Shown in pieces: positions 22,173 to 30,441 of a stretch of DNA of 64,000 nucleotides. Positions within the stretch are counted from its first letter, which is position 1; each line of letters starts with the position of its first letter. The position numbers were made by a program, and so were the translations under genes. The stretch lies in the NCBI RefSeq assembly GCF_006716315.1, contig NZ_VFOV01000001.1, positions 2,744,501-2,808,500 of the forward strand, written 5' to 3'. This DNA comes from Nocardioides albertanoniae (GTDB lineage: Bacteria > Actinomycetota > Actinomycetes > Propionibacteriales > Nocardioidaceae). The notes beneath the pieces were generated by a model. It saw only the letters and a program-made list of their open reading frames with translations. It had not been told where the DNA came from and did not search any database.

Positions 22173-22385
22173 TCAGCGACCGAGCAGCTTCTTCGCGCGC
22201 TTGACGTCGGCGGGGGCGAGCTCCACCAGACCAGCGTTGCGACGGTGCTTCTTGCGCGAGCCGGTGGTCGGGGCGGAGGCGAACGCAGCCCCGGACTTAC
22301 GGCCGGCCTGCAGGCGCTGGATCTTCCCGGAACCGGTCACCTTGAAGCGCTTCTTGGAACCGGAGTGGGTCTTGTTCTTCGGCAT
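22173..22385 (-). CDS. rpmI: 50S ribosomal protein L35
   Basis: A 70-residue basic protein starting MPKNKTHSGSKKRFKVTGSGK, the invariant L35 N-terminus, and ending in the KRAKKLLGR type tail. Slightly longer than the usual 64-66 residues because of a small internal extension. ATG 22385 was preferred over an upstream in-frame start because it gives the conserved N-terminus. It lies between infC and rplT. Confidence 0.97.
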   Translation of the reverse strand: MPKNKTHSGSKKRFKVTGSGKIQRLQAGRKSGAAFASAPTTGSRKKHRRNAGLVELAPADVKRAKKLLGR

Positions 22386-22454
22386 TGTTCTTCTCTCTCT
22401 CGTCGTCCGGCCGGTCACGGGGCGCCGCGGCGGCGGAAGTCAGTGGGTCGACGC

Positions 22455-23135
22455 TCAGACGTCGATGTCGGGGTCGAGGTTCTCCGAGCGGCGCTTGACC
22501 TTCTTGGTGGCCGTACGCCCCGCGTTGGCCGCGGTGCGCTCCGCCTTCTCGGCGGCCTCGTCGGCCTCGCGCTCGGCGGCCTTCTCCTCCTTGGCGTTCT
22601 TCGCCTCGACCTTGGCCTCGGCCTTCTTCTTGTGCGGGCCGAGCACCATGATCATGTTGCGGCCGTCCTGCTTCGGCGAGGACTCGACGAAGCCCAGCTC
22701 CTGGACATCGTCGGCCAGCTGCTGCAGCAGGCGGAAGCCGAGCTCGGGGCGGTGCTGCTCACGACCGCGGAACATGATCGTGATCTTGACCTTGTCCCCC
22801 GCGTTGAGGAACCGCACGACGTGACCCTTCTTGGTCTCGTAGTCGTGCTTGTCGATCTTCGGACGAAGCTTCATCTCCTTGATGATCACGTTCGTCTGGT
22901 TTCGACGGGCTTCACGGGCCTTCTGGGCGTTCTCGTACTTGAACTTCCCGTAGTCCATGAGCTTGCAGACCGGCGGCTTGCCCTGCGGGGCGATCTCGAC
23001 GAGGTCGAGGTCGGCCTCCTGCGCCAGGCGCAGCGCGTCAGGGGTCGGCACGATGCCGACCGTCTCTCCGTTGGGACCAACGAGGCGGACCTCGGGAACC
23101 CGGATCCGGTCGTTGATACGAAGCTCAGTGCTGAT
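22455..23135 (-). CDS. infC: Translation initiation factor IF-3 with ATC start and extended tail
   Basis: The conserved IF-3 N-terminus [20 protein letters not shown] is encoded from an ATC codon at 23135, three bases after an AGGA of the ribosome site GGAGGA; no in-frame ATG, GTG or TTG precedes it. A GTG at 23051 would delete the conserved start. Non-canonical AUU/AUC starts are a known IF-3 autoregulatory device. The N and C domains run to about residue 175 ([13 protein letters not shown], the C-domain hallmark), followed by a Lys/Glu/Ala-rich tail of about 50 residues typical of actinobacteria. It controls start-codon fidelity and 30S subunit recycling. Confidence 0.93.
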   Translation of the reverse strand: MSTELRINDRIRVPEVRLVGPNGETVGIVPTPDALRLAQEADLDLVEIAPQGKPPVCKLMDYGKFKYENAQKAREARRNQTNVIIKEMKLRPKIDKHDYETKKGHVVRFLNAGDKVKITIMFRGREQHRPELGFRLLQQLADDVQELGFVESSPKQDGRNMIMVLGPHKKKAEAKVEAKNAKEEKAAEREADEAAEKAERTAANAGRTATKKVKRRSENLDPDIDV

Positions 23136-23213
23136 GTGTCCTCCAGTTGTCGTGGATGCGGAGGCTCTTGGTCCTTGCGACCCGGGCCGCGTGCACGGGC
23201 GGTCCGGGAAATG

Positions 23214-23250
23214 AAAAAGGGCTTCCGCTGATAGTTACCAAGCGGAAGCC
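23214..23250 (-). terminator. Attenuator-like intrinsic terminator in the infC leader
   Basis: A 10-bp stem (23220-23229 with 23241-23250, GGCTTCCGCT/AGCGGAAGCC) with an 11-nt loop is followed on the minus strand by five T. It lies about 80 nt upstream of infC and downstream of sseB, so it either ends sseB transcripts or attenuates infC-rpmI-rplT. Confidence 0.8.
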
Positions 23251-23506
23251 AGTCAGGACGCTCACCCGAGCAGGGCTCGCACCACCGATTCCATCGCCCG
23301 AGGGCGTTGTCTTCGGGACCGGACCCGACGACCTGTGTTTCAGGGCGGTCGATGCGGGTGGGAGAACGCTTTCGTGATCTCCGCTTGTCAGATCGAACCG
23401 ACGAAGTACGCCGGCTGATCGGTCAACACGGAACGTTACTGCAACATTCCGCGCTGTGCCCAATCCTGGGCCTCAGTCCTGCGGTCTCAATCCAGGGCCC
23501 CGACTT
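23251..23506 (-). other. Gene-free infC upstream region / leader
   Basis: About 370 bp separate sseB and infC. Besides the terminator, I see TTGACC (minus strand, plus 23422-23427) as a possible -35 element and several GC-rich self-complementary patches that could form an antiterminator. No ORF with recognisable protein content is present. Confidence 0.4.
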
Positions 23507-24010
23507 TCAGGGCCGCACCCACGCCGTACGCTGCCCGACCGTCGCCAGCTGCCAGCCCTCGGCCACCTTGCGCAGGTCGTCACCCTCGATCGCGAACGGC
23601 ACCGGCCCGGCGAGGTCGAGCACGAGCGCGTCGGCGCCGTCGTGCACCGCGGCCTGGGCGGCGTCGAGCAGCGAGACCGGCACCGGACGGGCATCGGCCT
23701 GCCAGGCCCGCAGCGCAGCGGTGCCGGTGAACCCCAGCAGCGCCTGACGACCGTCGGCGCCGGTGAGCAGCACGGTGGCCATGTCGGAGGTCTTGTCGTG
23801 AGCCAGACCGGCCTCGTCGACCTCGACCTCGCCCAGCACCGCGACCACCGGCACGAGCACCCGTGCCGCGGCCAGCGCGCTGAGCACGTCGCCGTGCGTG
23901 GACTCGCCCGCTGCGTAGGACTGCAGCACGGCCGCAACCTCAGGACTGGTCTCGCCGGTGTCGCCGGGAAACGCGGTGCCGAGGAGTCGCTTGTCGTTCA
24001 TCTCGGACAT
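23507..24010 (-). CDS. SseB-family protein
   Basis: A 167-residue protein of the SseB (N-terminal domain) family, often found next to infC in actinobacteria. It shows the alternating beta pattern ARVLVPVVAVLGEVEV ... MATVLLTGADGRQALLGFTGTAALRAW and the VLDLAGPVPFAIEGDDLRKVAEGW close. No catalytic motif, signal or membrane segment is present; the function is unknown. A second in-frame ATG (at 24000) would shorten it slightly. Confidence 0.8.
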   Translation of the reverse strand: MSEMNDKRLLGTAFPGDTGETSPEVAAVLQSYAAGESTHGDVLSALAAARVLVPVVAVLGEVEVDEAGLAHDKTSDMATVLLTGADGRQALLGFTGTAALRAWQADARPVPVSLLDAAQAAVHDGADALVLDLAGPVPFAIEGDDLRKVAEGWQLATVGQRTAWVRP

Positions 24011-24148
24011 TCAACCTCACCGCGGCGCCACCGCCGAACTCCACGTCGGCGCCCCCGGCCCGGCCAGAACCGCGCCCGAGCCTGATCTCGGGGTGGTCTC
24101 AGGGGATATCCGGGTGGCGGCTCACCGCCACTGTGGGAGTCTGGAGGC

Positions 24149-24640
24149 ATGGACCAAGGCGCCTACCTCGCACTAGCCGCCGCGCTCACCGTGCTGGGCG
24201 CGATCTGGACATGGGTCGCGTTCCGACGGCGCGGCCTGGGCTTCGGCGTACGGGCTCTGGGGTGGACGCTGCTGGCGCCGGCCGCCTACCTGACCGGCCT
24301 GCTGCGCGCCGGCGGACGGATCGTCGATGCGATCGCCGACTGGGCCGGCCGTCTGGTCTTCAGCCCGACGGTCTGGATCGGCTTCGCGGTCGCCGCGCTC
24401 GCGATCGTGCTGATCTTCCTCTCCCGCGTGCTGCCTTCCAAGGAGAGGTCGACCCGGGCGAGCAGGGCAGCGGCCCGGAAGGAACCCGGCGTCGAGAGTG
24501 GCGGCCAGGCCGGCGTGACCGGCGCCGCTGGTCCGGCCTCGGTCGGTGCCTCGAAGAAGTCCAAGGGCGCTGCGGTCGAGGAGGACGATGACGACATGGC
24601 CGACGTCAACGACATCTTGAAGAAGTACGGCATCTCCTGA
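24149..24640 (+). CDS. Small conserved membrane protein, function unknown
   Basis: A 163-residue protein with about three transmembrane segments (near 5-24, 35-52 and 74-92) and a basic-then-acidic cytoplasmic tail (KKSKG ... EEDDDDMADVNDILKKYG). GGAGG lies just upstream of ATG 24149. The next gene starts 1 bp after its stop, so the two are coupled. No family with a known role was recognised. Confidence 0.75.
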   Translation: MDQGAYLALAAALTVLGAIWTWVAFRRRGLGFGVRALGWTLLAPAAYLTGLLRAGGRIVDAIADWAGRLVFSPTVWIGFAVAALAIVLIFLSRVLPSKERSTRASRAAARKEPGVESGGQAGVTGAAGPASVGASKKSKGAAVEEDDDDMADVNDILKKYGIS

Positions 24641-24641
24641 C

Positions 24642-25226
24642 GTGCCCCAGCCTGATCAACCCCGCGCTGATCGGCCCGACCGCATCGGCAACGCCGCCGC
24701 GGACCTGCTGACCATCACGATGAGCCGACCCGCGAGCCTCGGCCCGGGGCGGGTGATCTGCGTCGACGGCCCCGCCGGGTCGGGCAAGACCACTGTGGCC
24801 GATGCCGTCGCCGGCCTCTCCGGCTCGCCGGTGATCCACATGGACGACCTCTACGCGGGCTGGGACGGCATCGCCGAGGGCATCGCCCAGTTCGAGACGA
24901 TCCTGACTCCTCTGGTCGAGGGCGCGGCCGGCTCCTACCGTCGCTACGACTGGCACCGGGGTGAGTTCGCCGAGACCGTCCTGGTGCCGCCCGCTCCCCT
25001 GCTCGTCATCGAGGGCGTCGGCAGCGGCGCCGCGGCCTACTCCGACCTGCGCACCGCCCTCGCCTGGGTCGACGCACCACCTCAGGTACGCCGCGCCCGC
25101 GGCATCGAGCGCGACGGCGACACCTTCGCTCCGCGCTGGGACGAGTGGGCGATCGCCGAGACCGACCTGTTCGCCCGCGAGATGACCGCCGCCCGCGCCG
25201 ACATCGTCGTGCTGACCGACGACTAG
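24642..25226 (+). CDS. P-loop kinase, uridine kinase-like
   Basis: A 194-residue P-loop protein with Walker [12 protein letters not shown] near residues 40-50, an [12 protein letters not shown] segment near 67 typical of uridine/pantothenate-type kinases (substrate Asp), and a [11 protein letters not shown]alker B-like strand near 120. It probably phosphorylates a small molecule such as a nucleoside; the substrate is not determined. The GTG at 24642 gives tight coupling to the membrane-protein gene, but ATG 24720 would give a core-only protein. Its TAG stop shares the palindrome CTAG with the stop of the convergent dioxygenase gene. Confidence 0.82.
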   Translation: MPQPDQPRADRPDRIGNAAADLLTITMSRPASLGPGRVICVDGPAGSGKTTVADAVAGLSGSPVIHMDDLYAGWDGIAEGIAQFETILTPLVEGAAGSYRRYDWHRGEFAETVLVPPAPLLVIEGVGSGAAAYSDLRTALAWVDAPPQVRRARGIERDGDTFAPRWDEWAIAETDLFAREMTAARADIVVLTDD

Positions 25227-26170
25227 CTGATCAGCTCGTCGAGGCGCGAGTAGGCCCTGGCGTCACCCTTGAGCACCACCGAGGAACGGCCGTCGACCGA
25301 GACCGGCACGTCACCGGCGATCGTGACCCGGCGCATCTCGCGCGGGTGGTGGTCGAAGTCGGCCACTGCGTAGTGCTGGGTGGCGCGGTTGTCCCACATC
25401 GCGACGTCGCCGGGCTGCCACCCCCAGCGGATCGTGTTCTCGAGCTTGGTGACCCGGTCCTGGAGCAGGTTGAAGAGGTGGATCGACTCGGTCGAGGTGA
25501 GCCCGTCGAACTCCTTGACGAACGAGCCGAGCACGAGGGTCCGCTCCCCCGTCTCCGGGTGGACACGGACGACCGGGTGGCGGGTCTCGAAGTCGACCGA
25601 GGCGAAGTCGTCGCGTGAGTAGTTGGCGTCGGGCTGGTCGTGCTCCTCGTCGCGCTGGGCGTAGTCGTAGGAGTTGGTGTGCACCGCCCACAGCTCGTCG
25701 GCCAGCGCCCGCAGCGGAGCGGGCAGCCGGTCGTAGGCGGCTGCGGTGTTGGCCCAGATCGTGGTGCCGCCGTAGGGCGGCAGGGTCACCGCGCGCAGCA
25801 CCGAGATCGCCGGCACCCGGTCGACGAAGGTGACGTCGGTGTGCCAGGCGTTGGCGGCCATCCCGGCGTTGGCGGTGACCCGCAGCACCCGCCCGGAGCC
25901 GGTGTTGACCGTCGGGTGGGCCGTCGTGAGCTCGCCGAACCGCGCCGCGAAGACACCCTGCGCCTCGTCGGTGAGCCCGTCCTGTCCGCGGAAGAAGAGC
26001 ACCTTGTGACGCAGCAGCGCGCTGCGTACGTCGTGGATCTGGGCGTCGTCGGCCTCGGCGATGCTCAGGCCCTCGATGACGGCGCCGATCCGGGCGCCGG
26101 CTCGGCGCACGCGGATGCCCGACGGTGTCTCGACGACGCCCTCGGGGCGGTGCAGCTCGGTGATGGTCAC
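25223..26170 (-). CDS. TauD/TfdA-family Fe(II)/2-oxoglutarate dioxygenase
   Basis: A 315-residue oxygenase. The facial triad is visible: His110 and Asp112 in NAWHTDVTF and His266 in [11 protein letters not shown], with the 2-oxoglutarate-binding Arg280/281 in [11 protein letters not shown]. TauD enzymes hydroxylate a carbon next to a sulfonate, sulfate ester, ether or amine so the bond breaks. GTG 26170 fits the family; upstream extension is antisense. It is the last gene of a LysR-proX-proV-proW cluster (37 bp after proW), so its substrate is probably imported by that transporter. Taurine is the default family annotation, but context favours a quaternary or substituted amine. Confidence 0.9.
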   Translation of the reverse strand: MTITELHRPEGVVETPSGIRVRRAGARIGAVIEGLSIAEADDAQIHDVRSALLRHKVLFFRGQDGLTDEAQGVFAARFGELTTAHPTVNTGSGRVLRVTANAGMAANAWHTDVTFVDRVPAISVLRAVTLPPYGGTTIWANTAAAYDRLPAPLRALADELWAVHTNSYDYAQRDEEHDQPDANYSRDDFASVDFETRHPVVRVHPETGERTLVLGSFVKEFDGLTSTESIHLFNLLQDRVTKLENTIRWGWQPGDVAMWDNRATQHYAVADFDHHPREMRRVTIAGDVPVSVDGRSSVVLKGDARAYSRLDELIS

Positions 26171-26207
26171 GTGGACCCCTTCCAGTCGTGGGATGTTGGG
26201 CAGCGGG

Positions 26208-27125
26208 TCAGGCGGCGGCGAGCTCGCGCTCGGCCTCGGGCTCGGAGTCGGCCTCGGCACCGTCGCGGCGGCCGAGCCTGGGCCACCACGAGGGCAGCGA
26301 GCGGCCCTGACCACCGAGGGCGGCGGAGACGCGGTCGAGGTAGATCGCGATCACGACCACGGCGAGGCCGCCTTCGATCGAGGCGCCGATCTGCAGGCCC
26401 TGGACGGCGTTGACGACGACGCCACCGAGGCCGGTGCCACCGACGAGACCGGCGACGACGACCATCGAGAGCGCCAGCATGATGACCTGGTTGACGCCGG
26501 TCATGATCGAGTCCTTGGCCAGCGGGAGCTGCACCTCGCGCAGGATCTCCCAGCGGCCGGCGCCGAACGCGGTGGCCGCCTCGACGGTCTCCTCGTCGAC
26601 CTGGATGATGCCGAGCTGGGTGAGCCGGACCGCGGGCGGCAGCGCGAAGACGATGGTGGCGACCAGACCGGGAGCGTCGCCGACCCCGAAGAAGAGGATC
26701 GTCGGCAGCAGGTAGACGAAGACCGGCAGCGTCTGCATCAGGTCGAGGATCGGACGCAGCGCTGCCCGCAGCGGTGGGCTGAAGGCCGACCAGATGCCCA
26801 GCGGGATGCCGATCACCAGGGCCACGAGCGCGGCGACGAGCACCGAGGTGGTCGTCTGCATCGTCTCGTACCACAGGTCCATCGACTCGATCAGGAGCAG
26901 ACCGACGCTCAGCACCAGGGTCAGCACGACCTGCCGGGAGACGAGGAGCGCGATGACGGCGAGCACGATGATCATCGCGATCGGCGGCAGACCGCCGAGC
27001 ACGTTGTAGACCATCCGGAGCAGGAAGTTGAGCGCCTCCTTGATGCCGTCGAAGAAGGGGCCGAGGTTGTCGGTGAGGAAGTTGATGATGTCCTCGCCGA
27101 TGTCACCGATGTGAAGATCAGGCAT
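26208..27125 (-). CDS. Glycine betaine/proline-type ABC transporter permease (ProW-like)
   Basis: A 305-residue permease with about seven hydrophobic segments and the ABC inner-membrane coupling motif [29 protein letters not shown] near 175-200. The N-terminal [22 protein letters not shown] stretch is typical of ProW/OpuAB. Its ATG lies inside the end of proV (8-bp overlap). The C-terminal tail is acidic. Works with the ATPase and lipoprotein of the same operon. Confidence 0.92.
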   Translation of the reverse strand: MPDLHIGDIGEDIINFLTDNLGPFFDGIKEALNFLLRMVYNVLGGLPPIAMIIVLAVIALLVSRQVVLTLVLSVGLLLIESMDLWYETMQTTTSVLVAALVALVIGIPLGIWSAFSPPLRAALRPILDLMQTLPVFVYLLPTILFFGVGDAPGLVATIVFALPPAVRLTQLGIIQVDEETVEAATAFGAGRWEILREVQLPLAKDSIMTGVNQVIMLALSMVVVAGLVGGTGLGGVVVNAVQGLQIGASIEGGLAVVVIAIYLDRVSAALGGQGRSLPSWWPRLGRRDGAEADSEPEAERELAAA

Positions 27126-28431
27126 GGGCCACCTCCGTGGTGTCGTCGTTGGCGGTGGACAGCGCCGAGAGGATCGCGCCGCGAGTCACCACGCCCAGCA
27201 GCCGACCCTCGTCGTCGAGCACGGTGAGGGGAACGACCTGCTTGCCGGCCAGATGCATGAAGTCACCGACCACGTCGCTGTCCCTGACCTGGTGGTAGTC
27301 GTCGCCCAGCGCGTCGCTGACGTCCTTAGCGCGGCGCCGGGTCAGGCTCACCAGACGATCGTCGGTCACGACGCCGAGCAGCTTGTCGGCGGAATCGGTG
27401 ACGAACGCACCGTTGACCTCGTTGTCGCCCAGGCGACGCAGCGCCTCCCGGGGCGAGATGTCCTCGGGCAGGACCAGCCGCGCCGGACGCACGAGGTCGG
27501 CCGCGCTGAGCACCCGCGCCCGGTCGACGTCGGAGACGAACTCACTGACGTAGTCGTCGGCGGGGTTGGCCACGATCTCGGGCCCGGGAGCCAGCTGCAC
27601 GACGCGGCCCTCGCGCATCACCATCACGCGGTCACCGATCCGCATCGCCTCGTTGAGGTCGTGGGTGACGAAGACCGTCGTGCGCTGATCCTGCGCCTGG
27701 AGCTCGACGAGCAGATCCTGCATGTCACGGCGGATCAGCGGGTCCAGGGCCGAGAACGGCTCGTCCATCAGCAGGATCGGCGGGTCGACGCTCAGCGCGC
27801 GAGCCAGACCGACCCGCTGCCTCATCCCACCGGAGAGCTCGTGCGGGAGCTGGTCGCCGCGACCGCCGAGGCCGACACGCTCGAGGGCCGCGTCGGCCTT
27901 CTCCAGGCGCTCGGACTTCGCGATGCCGCGTACCTTCAGGCCGTACGCCGCGTTCTCCCGCACCGTGCGGTGCGGGAACAGCGAGAAGTGCTGGAAGACC
28001 ATGCCGATGCTGTTGTTACGGATCTCGCGCAGCCGCTGGTCTGAGACCTTGGTGATGTCCTCGCCGTCGATGAGGAGCTCACCGGCGCTGGGCTCGTTGA
28101 GGCGGTTGATCATCCGCAGCACGGTCGACTTGCCCGACCCGGACAGGCCCATCACGACGAACATCTCGCCCGTGGCGACCTCGAAGTCGATCTCGTGGGC
28201 ACCGAGGTAGCCGCCCGCGGCTGCCGCCGCCGCTCGCGGGTCGTCGGCGGCCAGCGCCTTCGCGGCCTGCCGCTGGCTGAGCCCGTAGACCTTGCTCAGA
28301 CCCCGCCCGACGATCGCCGGCCGGACGGCCTCCTCGCTCGCGGCCCCGTCCGGCTGGGTCTCCGGCTGGGTCTCCGGCTGGGTCTCCGGCTGAGCCTCTG
28401 GCTGGCTCTGTTTCGGCTGGGTCTCGCTCAT
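27118..28431 (-). CDS. Glycine betaine/proline-type ABC ATP-binding protein with CBS pair (ProV-like)
   Basis: A 437-residue ATPase. Walker A MGLSGSGKST is near 98, the Q-loop FQHFSLFPHRT near 150, the signature [12 protein letters not shown] near 205 and Walker B ILLMDEPFSALDP near 225. Two CBS motifs fill residues 320-430; in OpuA these sense ionic strength. An unusual Gln/Pro/Glu/Thr-rich N-terminus (QPET repeats, about residues 10-28) precedes the ATPase. ATG 28431 overlaps the proX stop by one base (TGATG). Confidence 0.92.
   Translation of the reverse strand: MSETQPKQSQPEAQPETQPETQPETQPDGAASEEAVRPAIVGRGLSKVYGLSQRQAAKALAADDPRAAAAAAGGYLGAHEIDFEVATGEMFVVMGLSGSGKSTVLRMINRLNEPSAGELLIDGEDITKVSDQRLREIRNNSIGMVFQHFSLFPHRTVRENAAYGLKVRGIAKSERLEKADAALERVGLGGRGDQLPHELSGGMRQRVGLARALSVDPPILLMDEPFSALDPLIRRDMQDLLVELQAQDQRTTVFVTHDLNEAMRIGDRVMVMREGRVVQLAPGPEIVANPADDYVSEFVSDVDRARVLSAADLVRPARLVLPEDISPREALRRLGDNEVNGAFVTDSADKLLGVVTDDRLVSLTRRRAKDVSDALGDDYHQVRDSDVVGDFMHLAGKQVVPLTVLDDEGRLLGVVTRGAILSALSTANDDTTEVAHA
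28352..28410 (-). repeat. 12-bp tandem repeat in the 5' end of proV
   Basis: Three exact copies of ggctgggtctcc (28352-28387), one degenerate copy (28388-28399) and a partial fifth. They encode the QPET repeats of the ProV N-terminus. The unit length is a multiple of three, so copy-number change would keep the frame. Confidence 0.9.
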
Positions 28432-29387
28432 CAGATCTCTGCCTTCTCGCCGTCGGCGTCCTCGACTCCGTCGAGGAACTTCTCGATCTTGTCCGGGTTG
28501 TCCTTGATCCATGCCTCGGCGATCGCGGAGAGCTCCTTGCCCTGCTTGTCGTGCTCGTAGTAGAACTCGCCGGCCTCGTCGGTGGTGAACCTCAGGTTGG
28601 AGAGGAACTTCGCGATCTGCGGGTTCTCGTCGGCATAGCCCTTGCGCGTGACCGTGCGGATCTCGCCCGCGCCGCCCCAGACCTTGTCGGGGTCGTCGAG
28701 GAAGACCGCGTCGAACTCCACCGTCATCCAGTGCGGGCTCCAACCGAGGAAGACGATCGGCTGGCCGGCCTTCTGCGCCTTGTCGACCTGGGCGAGCATC
28801 GCCGGGGTGCCGCTGGCGACGAGCTTCCAGTCGCCCAGCCCGTACGCATCCTCGTCGATCGCCTTCTGGATCGTCTCGTTGCCGGGCGAGCCCGCCTCGA
28901 TGCCGTAGATCTTCTTGCCGAACTTGGCGCCGTTGGCGTCGAGGTCGGCCAGCGACGTGATGCCGAGCTTCTCGGCGACGTCGCCGGGGATCGCCGGGGC
29001 ATACTCGGTGCCCTTCACGATCGTGGAGAGCACCTCGATGTCACCGTCGTCGATGGCCTGGCCGAAGCTGGGCTTCTGCGAGGGCCACCAGTTGCCGAGG
29101 TAGGCGTCGATCTGGCTCGAGGAGACCGCGGTCGCGGCATTCTCCACCGAGAGGTTCTTCTTGATGCTCGCCTCATAGCCGAGCTCCTGGAGCACCTGGA
29201 CGGCGACCTCGTTCTCGACCTGGAGGTCGACCCAGGGCTGTTCGGCGAGGACCACCGAGTTCTCGGCACCTCCGGAGTCGCTCTGGGCGAAGCCGTCACG
29301 CTCGCTCGCGGTCGTGCAGGCGGTCACGGTGGCTGCTGTCATCGCCATGGTGAGGGCGGCCACGGCGAGGCGTTGGGCGCGGCGCAT
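28431..29387 (-). CDS. Glycine betaine/choline-type substrate-binding lipoprotein (ProX/OpuAC-like)
   Basis: A 318-residue lipoprotein with signal peptide and lipobox VTAC, Cys24. The mature domain is OpuAC-like, with QPWVDLQVENEVAVQVLQELG near 47, the AYLGNWWPSQ segment near 93 and LGWSPHWMTVEFD near 212; the Trp-rich stretches fit the aromatic cage that binds trimethylammonium groups. ATG 29387 has GGAG seven bases upstream. First transporter gene after the LysR gene, with palindromic AT-rich DNA between. Confidence 0.92.
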   Translation of the reverse strand: MRRAQRLAVAALTMAMTAATVTACTTASERDGFAQSDSGGAENSVVLAEQPWVDLQVENEVAVQVLQELGYEASIKKNLSVENAATAVSSSQIDAYLGNWWPSQKPSFGQAIDDGDIEVLSTIVKGTEYAPAIPGDVAEKLGITSLADLDANGAKFGKKIYGIEAGSPGNETIQKAIDEDAYGLGDWKLVASGTPAMLAQVDKAQKAGQPIVFLGWSPHWMTVEFDAVFLDDPDKVWGGAGEIRTVTRKGYADENPQIAKFLSNLRFTTDEAGEFYYEHDKQGKELSAIAEAWIKDNPDKIEKFLDGVEDADGEKAEI

Positions 29388-29407
29388 GGGTGCTCCATCT
29401 ATTCGGT

Positions 29408-29432
29408 ACATATATGTCTAAGACACTAGACA
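29408..29432. promoter_or_regulatory. Palindromic AT-rich promoter/operator upstream of proX
   Basis: ACATATATGT (29408-29417) is a perfect palindrome and overlaps TGTCTA-N6-TAGACA (29415-29432), itself containing TGTCT-A-AGACA. It sits 21 bp upstream of the proX start in otherwise GC-rich DNA and may be the promoter -10 region plus an operator, possibly for the LysR protein encoded next door. Confidence 0.5.
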
Positions 29433-29505
29433 TTAGGCGACCGTGGATTCCAGTCTGTCCACGCTATGAGCAAGACCAGGATCCAGATGCAGACATAGAG
29501 CAGAT

Positions 29506-30381
29506 CTATACCCCGTTGGCGTCCTGGGCAAGCTCGACGAACTGCTCCACCAGTGCGTCACCACGGTCGGGCAGCCACACCAACGACACGTTCACCCGCA
29601 CACCGGCAGACAGCGGCACCACCCTCGCACCCGCCCGTGACGCCGCGCCCGCCATGCCTTCGGTCAGCACCGCCGCCCCGGCGCGCGCGAGCACCAACGG
29701 GGTGATCGAGGCGACGTGGGCCGTCTCGATGGCGACCTCCGTGGGAAGGCCGGCGGCCTCCAGGCGTGCGTCCAGGTACGTACGCAGCGCCGTGCCGCCA
29801 GGGGTCGCGATGAGACCGATCTCGGCGAGCTCCTCGATACCGACCTCCTCCGGCCCCTCGGGAGAGGGCGGAAGGACGGCGACCAGCTCGTGCTCGACGA
29901 GGTGGTGCGAGGCGAACGGACCACGCGGCGGCGCGCCGTCGATCAACCCGACGTCGGCCTCGGCCTTGCGCACCTGGTCGAGCACGTCCGAGCGGTGCTG
30001 CGGGTCGCCGACGACCACGTGCGCACCCGGCTGGATCCGACGGAACTCGGCCAGCAGCGGCACCAGCGGCTCGACCGCCCACACCGTGCTCGAGGTGATC
30101 CGCAGCCGCCCGAAACCCTCGTCGGAGATCGACCGGACTGCACCCGCGGCGAGCTCGAAGCCTCGTACGACACGGCGGGCGGGACCGATCAGCGCCGAGC
30201 CGGCCGGGGTGAGCCGCACTCCCCTGCCGTGACGCTCGAAGAGCGCACCTCCCAGCTCGCGTTCGAGCCCCCGCACGGCGTACGACAACGAGGGCTGCGC
30301 GACGTGGAGCCTCGCGGCAGCGCTGGTGAAGCTGCCCGCCTCGGAGATGGCGAGGAAGAACTCCAGCTGACGTCGCTCCAT
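29506..30381 (-). CDS. LysR-family transcriptional regulator
   Basis: A 291-residue LTTR. The winged helix occupies residues 1-60 (MERRQLEFFLAISEAGSFTSAAARL ... LFERHGRGVRLTPAG) and the periplasmic-binding-like effector domain about 88-285. It lies upstream of proXVW-dioxygenase on the same strand with a 118-bp gap, unlike the usual divergent LTTR layout. It likely senses the imported compound or a breakdown product. That target is inference. Confidence 0.92.
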   Translation of the reverse strand: MERRQLEFFLAISEAGSFTSAAARLHVAQPSLSYAVRGLERELGGALFERHGRGVRLTPAGSALIGPARRVVRGFELAAGAVRSISDEGFGRLRITSSTVWAVEPLVPLLAEFRRIQPGAHVVVGDPQHRSDVLDQVRKAEADVGLIDGAPPRGPFASHHLVEHELVAVLPPSPEGPEEVGIEELAEIGLIATPGGTALRTYLDARLEAAGLPTEVAIETAHVASITPLVLARAGAAVLTEGMAGAASRAGARVVPLSAGVRVNVSLVWLPDRGDALVEQFVELAQDANGV

Positions 30382-30441
30382 GCCAGCAGGCTAGTGCGAC
30401 CGGGGGCCGGTGCGGCTGGGGCACCTCGATAGCCTGGACGC

